Assembly: GCA_016722065.1 (NCBI GenBank)
Contig: JADKGX010000001.1
Span: 1,302,001 to 1,366,000, forward strand
Source of the DNA: Planctomycetota bacterium
GTDB taxonomy: Bacteria > Planctomycetota > UBA8742 > UBA2392
Length of the DNA: 64,000 nucleotides
Direction: 5' to 3'
The position numbers and the translations under genes were made by a program. The notes below the pieces were generated by a model, which saw only the letters and a program-made list of their open reading frames with translations, was not told the DNA's origin and did no database searches. Positions 8,418-16,555 of this stretch are shown here, one piece after another (the first letter of the stretch is position 1; every line of letters starts with the position of its first letter).

Positions 8418-8882
8418 CTAGCGCCGCTTGGCCTTGCCCCGAACCTTGGCCGCAGGCTTCACCCTGGCTTTGGCCTTGGCTTTTGGCTTTGCCTTTGCCT
8501 TGGCTTTGCCCCGACCCTTGCCACCCCTGCCGGCCATCTTGTAGGCCACAGGGTGGCGTGGCTGGTACATGCCAAAGGTGCTGGCTCCGGGCACTTCGAA
8601 ACTGGTCAATCGGCCCCAGGGCTGGTCATGAACCTGGCCGCAGACAACGCCTTTCTTGGCCAGTTCGGCCATGGCGGCATCCAGATCGGCGCACATGAAG
8701 TACATGACGTGATGTTCGGGCTCGCCCTCTGTGGGGTGAAAGCCGATTTCGGCCGGGGGCAGGGCAAAAATCAGCCAGTCTTCACCTGCGCTTACGTGGC
8801 TGTAACCCAGCACGTCGCGAAAGAAGGCGCGGGCCTTGGCCGCGTCGTTGGCATAAACCAGCAGGTGCACGCCGTTGATCAT
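8418..8882 (-). CDS. VOC-family protein with histone H1-like basic tail
   Basis: The first ~115 residues form one glyoxalase/bleomycin-resistance (VOC) module: MINGVHLLVYANDAAKARAFFRDVLGY is the first beta-alpha-beta unit, and LTSFEVPGASTFGMYQPRHP closes the fold. His and Glu residues at the usual metal positions are partly present, but the substrate is unknown. Residues ~117-154 are a low-complexity tail built of GKAK/PKAK units, rich in Lys, Ala and Arg, like the C-terminal domain of histone H1-like bacterial proteins. This tail probably binds nucleic acid non-specifically. The reading frame through the tail is intact. The gene is divergent from the TetR gene, about 200 bp away. Confidence 0.8.
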   Translation of the reverse strand: MINGVHLLVYANDAAKARAFFRDVLGYSHVSAGEDWLIFALPPAEIGFHPTEGEPEHHVMYFMCADLDAAMAELAKKGVVCGQVHDQPWGRLTSFEVPGASTFGMYQPRHPVAYKMAGRGGKGRGKAKAKAKPKAKAKARVKPAAKVRGKAKRR

Positions 8883-9006
8883 TTCTACACCCTAGACATT
8901 TCACGGCCGCGCTTCAACTTGGTGCCATTTGGCACCCAGATAGCTGGGCGCAACCTGCGACCCGACCAGACTTTGCAACCCAAGCGCCACCACCTGCAAA
9001 AAAACC

Positions 9007-9018
9007 TACCGATCGGTA
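9007..9018. promoter_or_regulatory. Palindromic TetR-type operator
   Basis: TACCGATCGGTA is a perfect 12-bp palindrome 67 bp before the TetR-family gene. Its sequence is of the type bound by many TetR regulators that control efflux genes. Autoregulation and control of the TetR-MFP-RND operon are inferred. Confidence 0.6.
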
Positions 9019-9085
9019 TAGAACTGGGAACATACAAACCAGATCACGGCGTTTTGAGTGTCAATCGCAACCGCACCCACAGGCA

Positions 9086-9730
9086 ATGGAACACCCAACC
9101 GCAACCGAGGCAGACACCCCACCCGCGCTGGAAGCCGGTGCGCGCCTGCGCGTGCTGCGCGCAGCAGCGCACCTGTTTGCGGCCCGGGGCTATGACGCCG
9201 TCAGCGTGCGCGAAATCGTGCAGGACGCCAACCTGACCAAACCCGCCCTGTACTATCACTTTGGCAGCAAAGAAGGCGTGGCCCAGGCGATTCTGGCCGA
9301 TTTCATGCAGGCCGCAGACACCGTGCGCGCCCGCGTGTTTGCCCAAAGCGAAAACCTGCGCCAGGCACTGCAATCCTACTGCAACGAAATGCTGTCACTG
9401 GCCGCGCAACGCAAAGACGACCTGGCCTTTGGCTTCACCTGCTGGTTCGGGCGCAGCAGCCTGGGCCAGATCACTGAACAAACCAGCCAGTACGACTGCA
9501 AGGTCAGCGCGGAATGGATGGTCTTTCTGCAACAGCAAGCCCTGACAGAGGCCCAGGCCGGCAACGTGCTGCGCGTTTTTTGGGCCCTGTTGATGCAGGA
9601 ACTGCTGCGCGTTGTGCACTGCCCCTTTTGGCAGGGCGACGCCGGCGATACCGGGCAGGTGTTTGCTTCGCTGGTGCTGGACGGGGCGCTAGGGGTATCG
9701 AACCAACCGACAATCGAGACAAAGGGATAG
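9086..9730 (+). CDS. TetR-family transcriptional regulator
   Basis: This 214-residue repressor-type protein has an N-terminal helix-turn-helix (about residues 16-70), with VSVREIVQDANLTKPALYYHFGSKEGV as the recognisable core, and an all-helical ligand/dimer domain after it. It is the first gene of an operon with an RND membrane-fusion protein and an RND pump: the next ATG is only 3 bp after its stop. A 12-bp palindrome at 9007-9018 is a likely binding site. The probable role is drug- or metabolite-responsive control of the pump. The inducer is unknown. Confidence 0.92.
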   Translation: MEHPTATEADTPPALEAGARLRVLRAAAHLFAARGYDAVSVREIVQDANLTKPALYYHFGSKEGVAQAILADFMQAADTVRARVFAQSENLRQALQSYCNEMLSLAAQRKDDLAFGFTCWFGRSSLGQITEQTSQYDCKVSAEWMVFLQQQALTEAQAGNVLRVFWALLMQELLRVVHCPFWQGDAGDTGQVFASLVLDGALGVSNQPTIETKG

Positions 9731-9733
9731 ACT

Positions 9734-10930
9734 ATGCCACGAGCATTTCCAGTTGCAGTTCTGGCCCTGGTGGTGTTTTCCGCTGCGGCCTGTGCGCCGC
9801 AGAAGCCGCCCACAGAGCACGAAGCCGTGCGCCGCAACATCGCGGTCCAGACCATCAGCCCCAGGCCGATCGAGATTCGCGTCAAGCTGCCCGTGACGCT
9901 TAAAGCCCGCGAAGACATTGAACTTCGCGCCGCCCAGGCCGGCACAATCCTTGACCTGCCCTTTGAGGAAGGCCAGATCGTTCCCCAAAGCAGCGTGCCC
10001 AAAGCGGCCTGGATTGAGGCCGACGAATTCGTCAAGGCCAACCCGGGCCTTGGTTTGACCGACGACGCCGTGCTGTACCGCAACCTGGCGCATCTGGCCA
10101 GCGTGCCGGCCTTTGCACGCATGGACGACCGCGCACTGCGCACCAACTTTCGCGAGGCCCAGGCGCAGTACGACGCCGCCACGCGCGGGCTGAACCGCGT
10201 GCTGAGTTACAAGGATTCCACCGAGGCCCAGATCGACACCGCCCGCACCGCCCGCGTGGGCGCCCGCGCCAACTGCGACCGCCTGCTGCACATGATTGAG
10301 GACGCCTACGTGACCAACCCGGTGAGGGGCATCTTGAACCGGCGCTTGCACCGCAGCGGCGAGTACGTCAACAACGGCGAACTGCTGGGCATGGTGGCCG
10401 TGCTTGACCCGATGGTGGCCGTACTGAACGTACCCGAAGACCACAAAGAGGCCGTAAAGGTCGGCGCAGACCTGGATATCACCATCAGAAGCGTCAACGA
10501 CAACCTGGGCAAGCCCGTGGCCATCAAGGCGCGCATCCGGCTGGTGGATCAGGTGGCCCACGCAACCACCCACACCTTTCGCGTGGAAGCCGACATTGCC
10601 AACGCCGATCTCAAGCTGCCCGCGGGGGTCTTCGGCACGACCCAGTTGCTGATCTATTCCCAGCCTGCAGCCCTGACCGTGCCGCTGACGGCGCTGAAAC
10701 TGAAGGGCGAAAGAATCTCGCTGTTTGTGCTGGCCGACGGTGGCAAGGTCAAAGAGGTGCAGGACATCAATGTCGGCCACATGACCAGTGATTGGGTGGA
10801 ACTGCTGGGCGACAAAGTACGCCAGGGCGACCGCGTGGTCGTGATGGGCGCCCAACTGCTGGCAGACGCCGACCTGGTGACTGTGCGCCAGGACCCCACG
10901 GCCACGCCGGCCAAGGACGGGCGCTCATGA
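9734..10930 (+). CDS. RND efflux membrane-fusion protein (lipoprotein-like)
   Basis: This 398-residue periplasmic adaptor joins the inner-membrane pump to an outer-membrane channel. An N-terminal signal ends in FSAAAC, so Cys20 may be lipid-modified. KLPVTLKAREDIELRAAQAGTILDLPFEEGQIV is the first half of the lipoyl-like domain, a helical hairpin lies around residues 100-190, NPVRGILNRRLHRSGEYVNNGELLGMV is the returning half, and beta-barrel strands follow to the end. ATG 9734 follows AAAGGGA and overlaps nothing. Its stop overlaps the pump start by 4 nt (ATGA). No TolC-like gene is nearby. Confidence 0.9.
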   Translation: MPRAFPVAVLALVVFSAAACAPQKPPTEHEAVRRNIAVQTISPRPIEIRVKLPVTLKAREDIELRAAQAGTILDLPFEEGQIVPQSSVPKAAWIEADEFVKANPGLGLTDDAVLYRNLAHLASVPAFARMDDRALRTNFREAQAQYDAATRGLNRVLSYKDSTEAQIDTARTARVGARANCDRLLHMIEDAYVTNPVRGILNRRLHRSGEYVNNGELLGMVAVLDPMVAVLNVPEDHKEAVKVGADLDITIRSVNDNLGKPVAIKARIRLVDQVAHATTHTFRVEADIANADLKLPAGVFGTTQLLIYSQPAALTVPLTALKLKGERISLFVLADGGKVKEVQDINVGHMTSDWVELLGDKVRQGDRVVVMGAQLLADADLVTVRQDPTATPAKDGRS

Positions 10931-13900
10931 TTATCACCAACTTCTCCGTCGCCCACCGTGTGGCTGTGGTTGTGCTGGTGATTGGCATCGCCTTCATGGG
11001 TGCTGTCAGCTACATCACCACCCCGCGCGAAAGCACGCCGGACATCAAGGTTCCGCTGGTCACAGTCGCTGTACCTCTGCCCGAAGCCAGCCCTGAGGAC
11101 GTCGAAAACGGCATTACCGTGCCGCTGGAACGCCAGCTCAAGAACCTCAAGGGCATGAAGAAGCTGACCAGCGTGTCCGTGGAAGGCATGAGCATCACGA
11201 CCTGTGAGTTCACGCCCGACATCAAGGTCGAAGACGCCCTGCAGAAAGTGCGCGAGAAATTCGACGTTGCCAAAGTCGACTTTCCGGACGACACCGAGGA
11301 CGAAACGATCACCGAGCTCAGTTTCTCGGAGTTCCCGATCATGATCGTTACGCTGTACGGCGGTGAAATCCCCGTGCTGCAAAAAGTCGCCGAAGGCCTG
11401 GAAGACAAGATTGAGGAACTGCCCGGCATTCTGGACGTCAAGATCGCCGGCGGTGTCGAGCCACAAATCGAGATCGTGATCGACCCCGAGAAACTCGAGG
11501 CCTACCACCTGCCGGTCAACATGCTGATCGCGCAGCTCAAGGGCGAAAACATCAACGTTTCGGCCGGCGGCGTCGATACCGGCAGCGTCAAACCCAGCAT
11601 TCGCGTGCCCGGCGAGTTCAAGACCGCTGAAGATGTGCAGTCGCTGGTGATCTACAACGTGGAAGGCCGGCCCGTGTACCTGCGCGATGTGGCCAATGCG
11701 CGCATGAGTTACAAGGATCGTGTCAGCTATGCCCGCCGCGACGGCAAGCCCGCTGTAAGCGTGCTGATTGAAAAACGCGTCGGCGCCAACATCATCGACA
11801 TTACCGACATGATCAAGTACGGCCTGGAACAAGCCAAGGCCGACTTCCCCAGTGGCGTGCAATACGCGATTTTGCAGGACCAGTCCGACCAGATTCGCAC
11901 CATGGTGGCGGACCTTGAAAACAACATTTTGACCGGCCTGGTGCTGGTGCTGCTGGTGGTGTTTCTGGGCATGGGCTTTCGCCAGGCACTGCTGGTATCA
12001 ATTGCCCTGCCGCTTTCGCTGGGCATGAGCTTTGTCGTCATGCAGGCGATGGGCTACACCATGAACATGGTGGTGCTGTTTTCGCTGGTGCTGGCCCAGG
12101 GCATGCTGGTCGACAACGCCGTCGTGATTGTCGAAAACATTTACCGCCACATGGGGCTGGGCAAGGGGCCCATCCAGGCCACACGCGACGCCACAGCCGA
12201 AGTCGCCTGGCCGGTGATTGCGTCGACCGTGACAACAATCTGCGCCTTCGGCCCGATGGTGTTCTGGCCCGGTATCATGGGCGAGTTCATGAGCTTTCTG
12301 CCGGTCACGGTCATCATCACGCTGATCTGCAGCCTGTTTGTGGCGCTGGTGATCAACCCGACCCTTTCGTCCATGTTCCTGCGTGCCAGCAAGGGCAAGG
12401 AACTGCCGATCAACACCAGGGTCAAGGCCTTTGGCCAGGTCGTGCTGGACAAGTATGAAGGCCTGCTGCACCGGTCACTCAAGTGGCCCAAGCTGTTGCT
12501 TGCCGGCGGCTTTGCATCGCTGGTAGCCACCATCGCGATTTACGCCTCTCTGGGCCACGGCGTGGAGCTGTTTCCCAAGGCCGAACCCAAGCTGGCCTTT
12601 GTGAACATCACGGCCCCCGAAGGCACCAGCCTGGACCAGACCGACCGCATCGCCAAGGTGGTGGAGTCGCGCCTACCGGCCTATGAGGACATCAAGGGTG
12701 TGGAGACCACGGTGGGCGGCATTGGCAGTGCCGACCCCATGGCCGGCGGCGCGGAAGCCACGCACGTGGCGCGCATCAACATCAGTTTCAAGGACGAAGA
12801 ATTCCGCACCGGCAGCCCCGGCAAATACCTGGACGACCTGCGCCCGCTGCTGGCCGACATTCCGGGCGCGGAGATCGAAATCAAGCGCCAGAACATGGGC
12901 CCGCCCACCGGCGCGCCGATCAACATCGAAATCACCTGTGAAGACGAAACAACCTTTCCCGCCTGCGTGGCCGCTGTGCGTCGCCAGATCGAAGGCATTG
13001 ACGGCATTACCGATATCCGCGACGACCTGCGCACCGGCAAGCCCGAATTGCGCATCAAGGTCGACCGCCAGAAGGCCGCGCTGTTGGGCTTGAACAGCCA
13101 GTGGATAGGCAACTTTGTGAAAATGCTGATCAACGGCCAGCGCATTGGTGGCTATGACGACGCCAACGACGAACGCGATATCATTGTTCGCCTGCCCGCA
13201 GACCGGCGCAACGACCCAACCGTGCTGGAAAACATCCGCATTTCCGATGCCACGGGCAACGCCATTCCGCTGTCCACTGTTTGCACCTGGAGCTACGTCG
13301 GCGGCCCGGGCACCGTGCGCCGCAAAGACGGCATGCGCGTACACACCGTTTCGGCCGATGTGCGCGAAGGTTTCCTGGCCGACAACGTACTCAAGGAAGT
13401 AGCAGCCAAAATTGAGGCCGAACGCCCCAACCTGCCCACTGGTTTCAACGCCCGCTACACCGGCGAAAACGAAGACAAGCAAGAGGCCGTGAACTTTCTG
13501 ATGAGCGCGTTCTTGTGGGCACTGCTGTTGATCGTGCTGGTGCTGGTGCTTCAGTTCAACAGCATCCTGCAGACCGGCATTATCATGAGCAGCGTAATCA
13601 TGTCGTTGCAGGGCGTGATGATCAGCCTGATTGTGCTGGCCCAGCCCTTTGGCGTCATCATGACCGGCGTGGCCGTGGTGGCCCTTGCCGGCGTGGTGGT
13701 CAACAACGCCATCATTCTGATTGATTACACAAACCAGTTGCGCCAGGGTGGCATGCCCCTGGTGACAGCCATTACCACCGCAGGCCGAACGCGCCTGCGA
13801 CCGGTCATGCTGACGGCCGTAACAACGGCGTTGGGACTCCTGCCCACAGCTTTGCACGTCAGCTTTGACTTTCACAAGTTCCAGTGGGTCGTTGGTGGTG

Positions 13901-14172
13901 AATCGGCGGCATGGTGGGGCCCGCTGGCAACGGCCATGGTGTTCGGCTTGATGATCGCCACGTTTTTGACCCTGATTCTGGTGCCCTGCGCCTACCTGGT
14001 CACGGCCAACTGGGCCGCCTGGTCAGGCCGCGCCTTTGGTGCATTCTTCAACCCGTCAGAGGACGCAGCGCCAAAACCCCACGCCGACGACCGCCCACCC
14101 GAGGAAACCCCGCCGCCACCAGAACCCCCGGTGCGCGAGCTGGAGCCTGAATCCGAGGCCGCCTACCGATAA
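10927..14172 (+). CDS. RND-family efflux pump (HAE1-like)
   Basis: This 1081-residue inner-membrane proton antiporter has the duplicated RND layout: helix 1 VAHRVAVVVLVIGIAFMGAV, a large periplasmic loop, helices 2-6, a second large loop from about residue 560 and helices 8-12. The proton-relay helix contains GMLVDNAVVIVEN; the first Asp is kept and the second is Asn, as in several non-AcrB RND pumps. VVNNAIILIDYTNQLR is the matching repeat in the second half. The start is ATG 10927, overlapping the adaptor stop by 4 nt. The C-terminus is a Pro/Glu-rich cytoplasmic tail. With the TetR and adaptor genes it makes a complete regulated efflux operon without its outer-membrane part. The substrate is unknown. 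Confidence 0.93.
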   Translation: MIITNFSVAHRVAVVVLVIGIAFMGAVSYITTPRESTPDIKVPLVTVAVPLPEASPEDVENGITVPLERQLKNLKGMKKLTSVSVEGMSITTCEFTPDIKVEDALQKVREKFDVAKVDFPDDTEDETITELSFSEFPIMIVTLYGGEIPVLQKVAEGLEDKIEELPGILDVKIAGGVEPQIEIVIDPEKLEAYHLPVNMLIAQLKGENINVSAGGVDTGSVKPSIRVPGEFKTAEDVQSLVIYNVEGRPVYLRDVANARMSYKDRVSYARRDGKPAVSVLIEKRVGANIIDITDMIKYGLEQAKADFPSGVQYAILQDQSDQIRTMVADLENNILTGLVLVLLVVFLGMGFRQALLVSIALPLSLGMSFVVMQAMGYTMNMVVLFSLVLAQGMLVDNAVVIVENIYRHMGLGKGPIQATRDATAEVAWPVIASTVTTICAFGPMVFWPGIMGEFMSFLPVTVIITLICSLFVALVINPTLSSMFLRASKGKELPINTRVKAFGQVVLDKYEGLLHRSLKWPKLLLAGGFASLVATIAIYASLGHGVELFPKAEPKLAFVNITAPEGTSLDQTDRIAKVVESRLPAYEDIKGVETTVGGIGSADPMAGGAEATHVARINISFKDEEFRTGSPGKYLDDLRPLLADIPGAEIEIKRQNMGPPTGAPINIEITCEDETTFPACVAAVRRQIEGIDGITDIRDDLRTGKPELRIKVDRQKAALLGLNSQWIGNFVKMLINGQRIGGYDDANDERDIIVRLPADRRNDPTVLENIRISDATGNAIPLSTVCTWSYVGGPGTVRRKDGMRVHTVSADVREGFLADNVLKEVAAKIEAERPNLPTGFNARYTGENEDKQEAVNFLMSAFLWALLLIVLVLVLQFNSILQTGIIMSSVIMSLQGVMISLIVLAQPFGVIMTGVAVVALAGVVVNNAIILIDYTNQLRQGGMPLVTAITTAGRTRLRPVMLTAVTTALGLLPTALHVSFDFHKFQWVVGGESAAWWGPLATAMVFGLMIATFLTLILVPCAYLVTANWAAWSGRAFGAFFNPSEDAAPKPHADDRPPEETPPPPEPPVRELEPESEAAYR

Positions 14173-14186
14173 CCCAAGCAACCCAA

Positions 14187-14211
14187 GGGGCCGATTCAAT
14201 GAATCGGCCCC
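14187..14211 (+). terminator. Hairpin terminator after the RND pump
   Basis: A perfect 11-bp stem GGGGCCGATTC/GAATCGGCCCC has loop AAT and lies 15 bp after the pump stop. No U-run follows, so it may stop transcription poorly or protect the 3' end. Confidence 0.6.
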
Positions 14212-14295
14212 CGCCACAAAGCGGCCCCATAAGCCATGGAAAGCGAAGCATAAGCGAGCGGCACGCGCCGCACGGCGCGCAATAGCCACCGCTGT

Positions 14296-14326
14296 TAACC
14301 GGGGATGAACACGGATAGACACGGAT
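14296..14326 (+). repeat. Degenerate CACGGAT-type intergenic repeat, copy B
   Basis: This stretch contains GGGGATGAACACGGAT followed by agacacggat, the same spaced unit as at 5236-5270 and, inverted, at 42803-42835. Confidence 0.55.
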
Positions 14327-14344
14327 CAGCGCTGGGTGACATTT

Positions 14345-14403
14345 GGGTGGGCCCGACAATCCTGTCGGGCTGCTTTGGCTGGACAGGATTGTCCGACCTA
14401 CCC
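14345..14403. repeat. Imperfect inverted repeat with CCGACAATCCTGTCGG core
   Basis: Two 22-nt arms (14345-14366 and 14382-14403) pair with three mismatches. Inside, 14352-14369 is by itself a small hairpin (CCCGACA/TGTCGGG, loop ATCC), so two mutually exclusive structures are possible. Its core recurs, in the opposite orientation, at 60668-60687. Confidence 0.6.
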
Positions 14404-14508
14404 AACCCCCGAAAGCGCACCGCCCCCCAAAAAAAACAAATCGCACCCGCGACCCCCAAAAGTCGCACCCTGACCCTACTGTTGACGCGCAATGTTCCTG
14501 GGTGGGGG

Positions 14509-14826
14509 TTACTCGTCGGGCTCGATGGTGACGGTCAGCGGGTATTTCTGGGCGCGGGCGGCGGAGGTGACCTGGTCTTTCTTCAGCTCGGCTACTTCCT
14601 GGGCGTAGACGCCGGCCACGCCCTGGCCGGTGTTGTGAACCTCAAGCATGATTTTTTTGGCGGCGTCGATGTCATGGCCAAAGAACGCCATCAGTGCCCA
14701 GACCACAAAATCCATCGTGGTCTTGCTGTCGTTGTGCAGAATTACCTTCCAGCGCGGCGCGTGTTTGCTTTTCGCGTCGGTGCCTTCCTTGATGACCGGC
14801 TTTGGCAGTGTCTGGGTGTCGGGCAT
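14509..14826 (-). CDS. clpS: ATP-dependent Clp protease adaptor ClpS
   Basis: This 105-residue adaptor brings N-degron substrates to ClpAP or ClpCP. The family core is clear: WKVILHNDSKTTMDFVVWAL carries the H-N-D and T-x-M residues of the N-degron pocket, and IMLEVHNTGQGVAGVY has the pocket Met, Val and His. The end AQKYPLTVTIEP is typical. It lies 44 bp downstream of a second, divergent ClpS-like gene on the same strand, so the two are probably cotranscribed. No clpA or clpC is in the window. Confidence 0.93.
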   Translation of the reverse strand: MPDTQTLPKPVIKEGTDAKSKHAPRWKVILHNDSKTTMDFVVWALMAFFGHDIDAAKKIMLEVHNTGQGVAGVYAQEVAELKKDQVTSAARAQKYPLTVTIEPDE

Positions 14827-14870
14827 GGGAGGGGCAGTTTAGCACAAGCCGCGCCTGCAAAGGACAGGCG

Positions 14871-15212
14871 CTAGCTGGCTTGTTCCTGCACTTCCAGCCG
14901 AAACGGATAGCCGGCAGCCCGCGCGGCGGATTCCATGCGACGGGCGGCGTTTTCGGCCAGCGGGGGCAGAAGTTCTGCAACGATCAAGCGGCCGTGGGAT
15001 TGCAGCACGTTCACGGCCTGGCGGGCGCGCTCTTCTTCGTAATCAAGGTAGGTTTCCAGCAGGTGCAGCACGAAATCGACGGGCGTTTCGTTGTCGTCAA
15101 CAAAGACAATCTTCACCATCGGCGTCAGGCGTGTGGGGTCTTCGCCCCAGGTGCTGGAGCCCGTGGGGCGTTCCTCTTTCGGCGCCCGGCCTGTAGGAGT
15201 ATCGTCCGGCAT
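14871..15212 (-). CDS. Divergent ClpS-like protein
   Basis: This 113-residue protein has the ClpS fold pattern (VKIVFVDDNETPVDFVLHLLETY, then a helix and the ending AAGYPFRLEVQEQ) but a changed substrate pocket. The H-N-D sequence is V-D-D-N, the pocket Met is Val, and the IMLxVHxxG segment is AVNVLQSHG, without the conserved Val-His pair. It therefore probably does not read the usual N-degrons, or has another partner. An N-terminal tail of ~30 residues is polar. The start ATG 15212-15210 has a perfect TATAAT 6 nt upstream, pointing to leaderless transcription. Confidence 0.8.
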   Translation of the reverse strand: MPDDTPTGRAPKEERPTGSSTWGEDPTRLTPMVKIVFVDDNETPVDFVLHLLETYLDYEEERARQAVNVLQSHGRLIVAELLPPLAENAARRMESAARAAGYPFRLEVQEQAS

Positions 15213-15218
15213 AGCCGA

Positions 15219-15224
15219 ATTATA
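15219..15224 (-). promoter_or_regulatory. Consensus -10 box 6 nt before the ClpS-like start
   Basis: On the minus strand the sequence reads TATAAT, six bases (TCGGCT), then ATG. The expected transcription start is at or beside the start codon, and there is no room for a Shine-Dalgarno sequence. No good -35 was seen at 16-18 bp. Confidence 0.55.
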
Positions 15225-15264
15225 GCCCGCAAAGTGCGCGGCTGCACAGGGTTCAAAGGCGTGT

Positions 15265-16521
15265 ATGCGGGTTCTGATCTTTCCACTTGGCAGTGCTGGT
15301 GACGTTCACCCCTTTTTGGGCGTGGGTGCTGCGCTTGCGGCCCGCGGCCACGATGTGATTGTCGCCACCAGCGGCTATTTCGAGCCGGTGGTGCGCAAAA
15401 CGGGCCTGCAATTTGCCTCTTTGGGCACAGCGCAGGACTTTGAGAAAGTCACCCAGGACCCCAACCTGTGGCACCCCAAAAAGGCCTTTGAAACCGTCGT
15501 GCGCAAGGGCATTGAGCCCGGCTATGCCCGCACGCTGGAAATCGCGCGCGAGTTTCACCAGCCCGGCAACACGGTGATTGTGGGCAGCACCCTGGCCATT
15601 GGCGGCCGAACCGCGGCCGAGATTGTGGGCGCGCCCTTTGTGACGGTGCACCTTGCGCCCTCGATTTTCTTCAGCATCGACAAGCCGCCGCTGTTTGCCG
15701 GCATGTGGTGGGGGCCGCGCGTGCCGCGGTTTGCCACGCGCTTTCAGTTCTGGGTCGCCAAGCGGCTTACCGACGGCATTGTGCTGCCCAGCTTGAACAA
15801 GTTTCGCGCCGCGCACGGTCTGGCCCCGGCCAGCGACGTGGTGCGCCAATGGTGGCATTCACCACGCCGGGTGATCGGGCTGTTTCCGGCATGGTTCGGG
15901 CCGCCGCAACGCGATTGGCCGCCCCAGGTGCGCCTGACGGGCTTTCCGATGTTCGACGAACAAGGTCATCGCGAACCGCCAGAAGGGCTTGAAGAGTTTC
16001 TACGCGCAGGCGATGCGCCGGTGATCTTCACGCCCGGCAGCGCCATGGCCCACGGGCAGGACTTCTTTCGGCAGTCCGTGCGGGCCTGTACGCTGCTTGG
16101 CCGGCGCGCGATTTTGCTAAGCCAGTTTCCGGAGACGATTCCTCGCGACCTGCCGCCGTCGGTGCGCCACTTTCGTTACATACCCTTCAGCGAGGTGTTT
16201 CCGCGCGCTGCCGCGCTGGTCAGCCACGGCGGCATCGGCACCACCGCCCAGGCCCTGCGGGCGGGGATTCCGCACCTGGTGCAGCACATGGCACACGACC
16301 AGTTGGACAACGCTCAGCGGCTGGTTGAGCTTGGGGTCGGGGAAAGCCTGGCAGCCGCAAAGTACCGCGCCCCCGCCGTGGCCGAAAAGTTGGGCCGGCT
16401 GTTGAAGGACCCGGCCGTAAAGCAGCGAAGCGCCGAACTGGCCGCCAGGTTTGAACCGGAAAAGTGGATGGCCCAGACCTGTGATCTGATCGTGGAAGCC
16501 GGGCAGCAAGCCGGGCCATGA
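15265..16521 (+). CDS. GT1-family (UDP-glycosyltransferase/MGT-like) glycosyltransferase
   Basis: This 418-residue GT-B enzyme transfers a sugar from a nucleotide donor to a lipid or small-molecule acceptor. The N-terminal Rossmann half begins MRVLIFPLGSAGDVHPFLGVGAALAARGHDV, the pattern of sterol/macrolide-type glycosyltransferases. The donor-binding half has VIFTPGSAMAHGQDF, then VSHGGIGTTAQALRAGIPHL followed by HMAHDQLDNAQRL, equivalent to the HGG-to-DQ signature. The acceptor is unknown. The gene is divergent from the ClpS-like gene and ends 35 bp from the convergent rqcH. Confidence 0.88.
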   Translation: MRVLIFPLGSAGDVHPFLGVGAALAARGHDVIVATSGYFEPVVRKTGLQFASLGTAQDFEKVTQDPNLWHPKKAFETVVRKGIEPGYARTLEIAREFHQPGNTVIVGSTLAIGGRTAAEIVGAPFVTVHLAPSIFFSIDKPPLFAGMWWGPRVPRFATRFQFWVAKRLTDGIVLPSLNKFRAAHGLAPASDVVRQWWHSPRRVIGLFPAWFGPPQRDWPPQVRLTGFPMFDEQGHREPPEGLEEFLRAGDAPVIFTPGSAMAHGQDFFRQSVRACTLLGRRAILLSQFPETIPRDLPPSVRHFRYIPFSEVFPRAAALVSHGGIGTTAQALRAGIPHLVQHMAHDQLDNAQRLVELGVGESLAAAKYRAPAVAEKLGRLLKDPAVKQRSAELAARFEPEKWMAQTCDLIVEAGQQAGP

Positions 16522-16555
16522 CAGCCCTTTGGAAGGCGCCCAGGCCACGAAAGGT

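Larger units (their letters stand above)
14173..14508. other. 335-bp intergenic region with hairpin and repeats
   Basis: The gap between the RND pump and clpS has no convincing gene. It holds a terminator-like hairpin (14187-14211), a CACGGAT-type repeat (14296-14326) and a long imperfect inverted repeat built on ACAATCCTGTC (14345-14403). Short A- and C-rich stretches follow. Confidence 0.7.

Noticed and set aside
14305..14874. Plus-strand open frame of 189 codons in the clpS area
   Set aside because: It crosses the repeat region and the antisense of clpS; no supported start and no domain.
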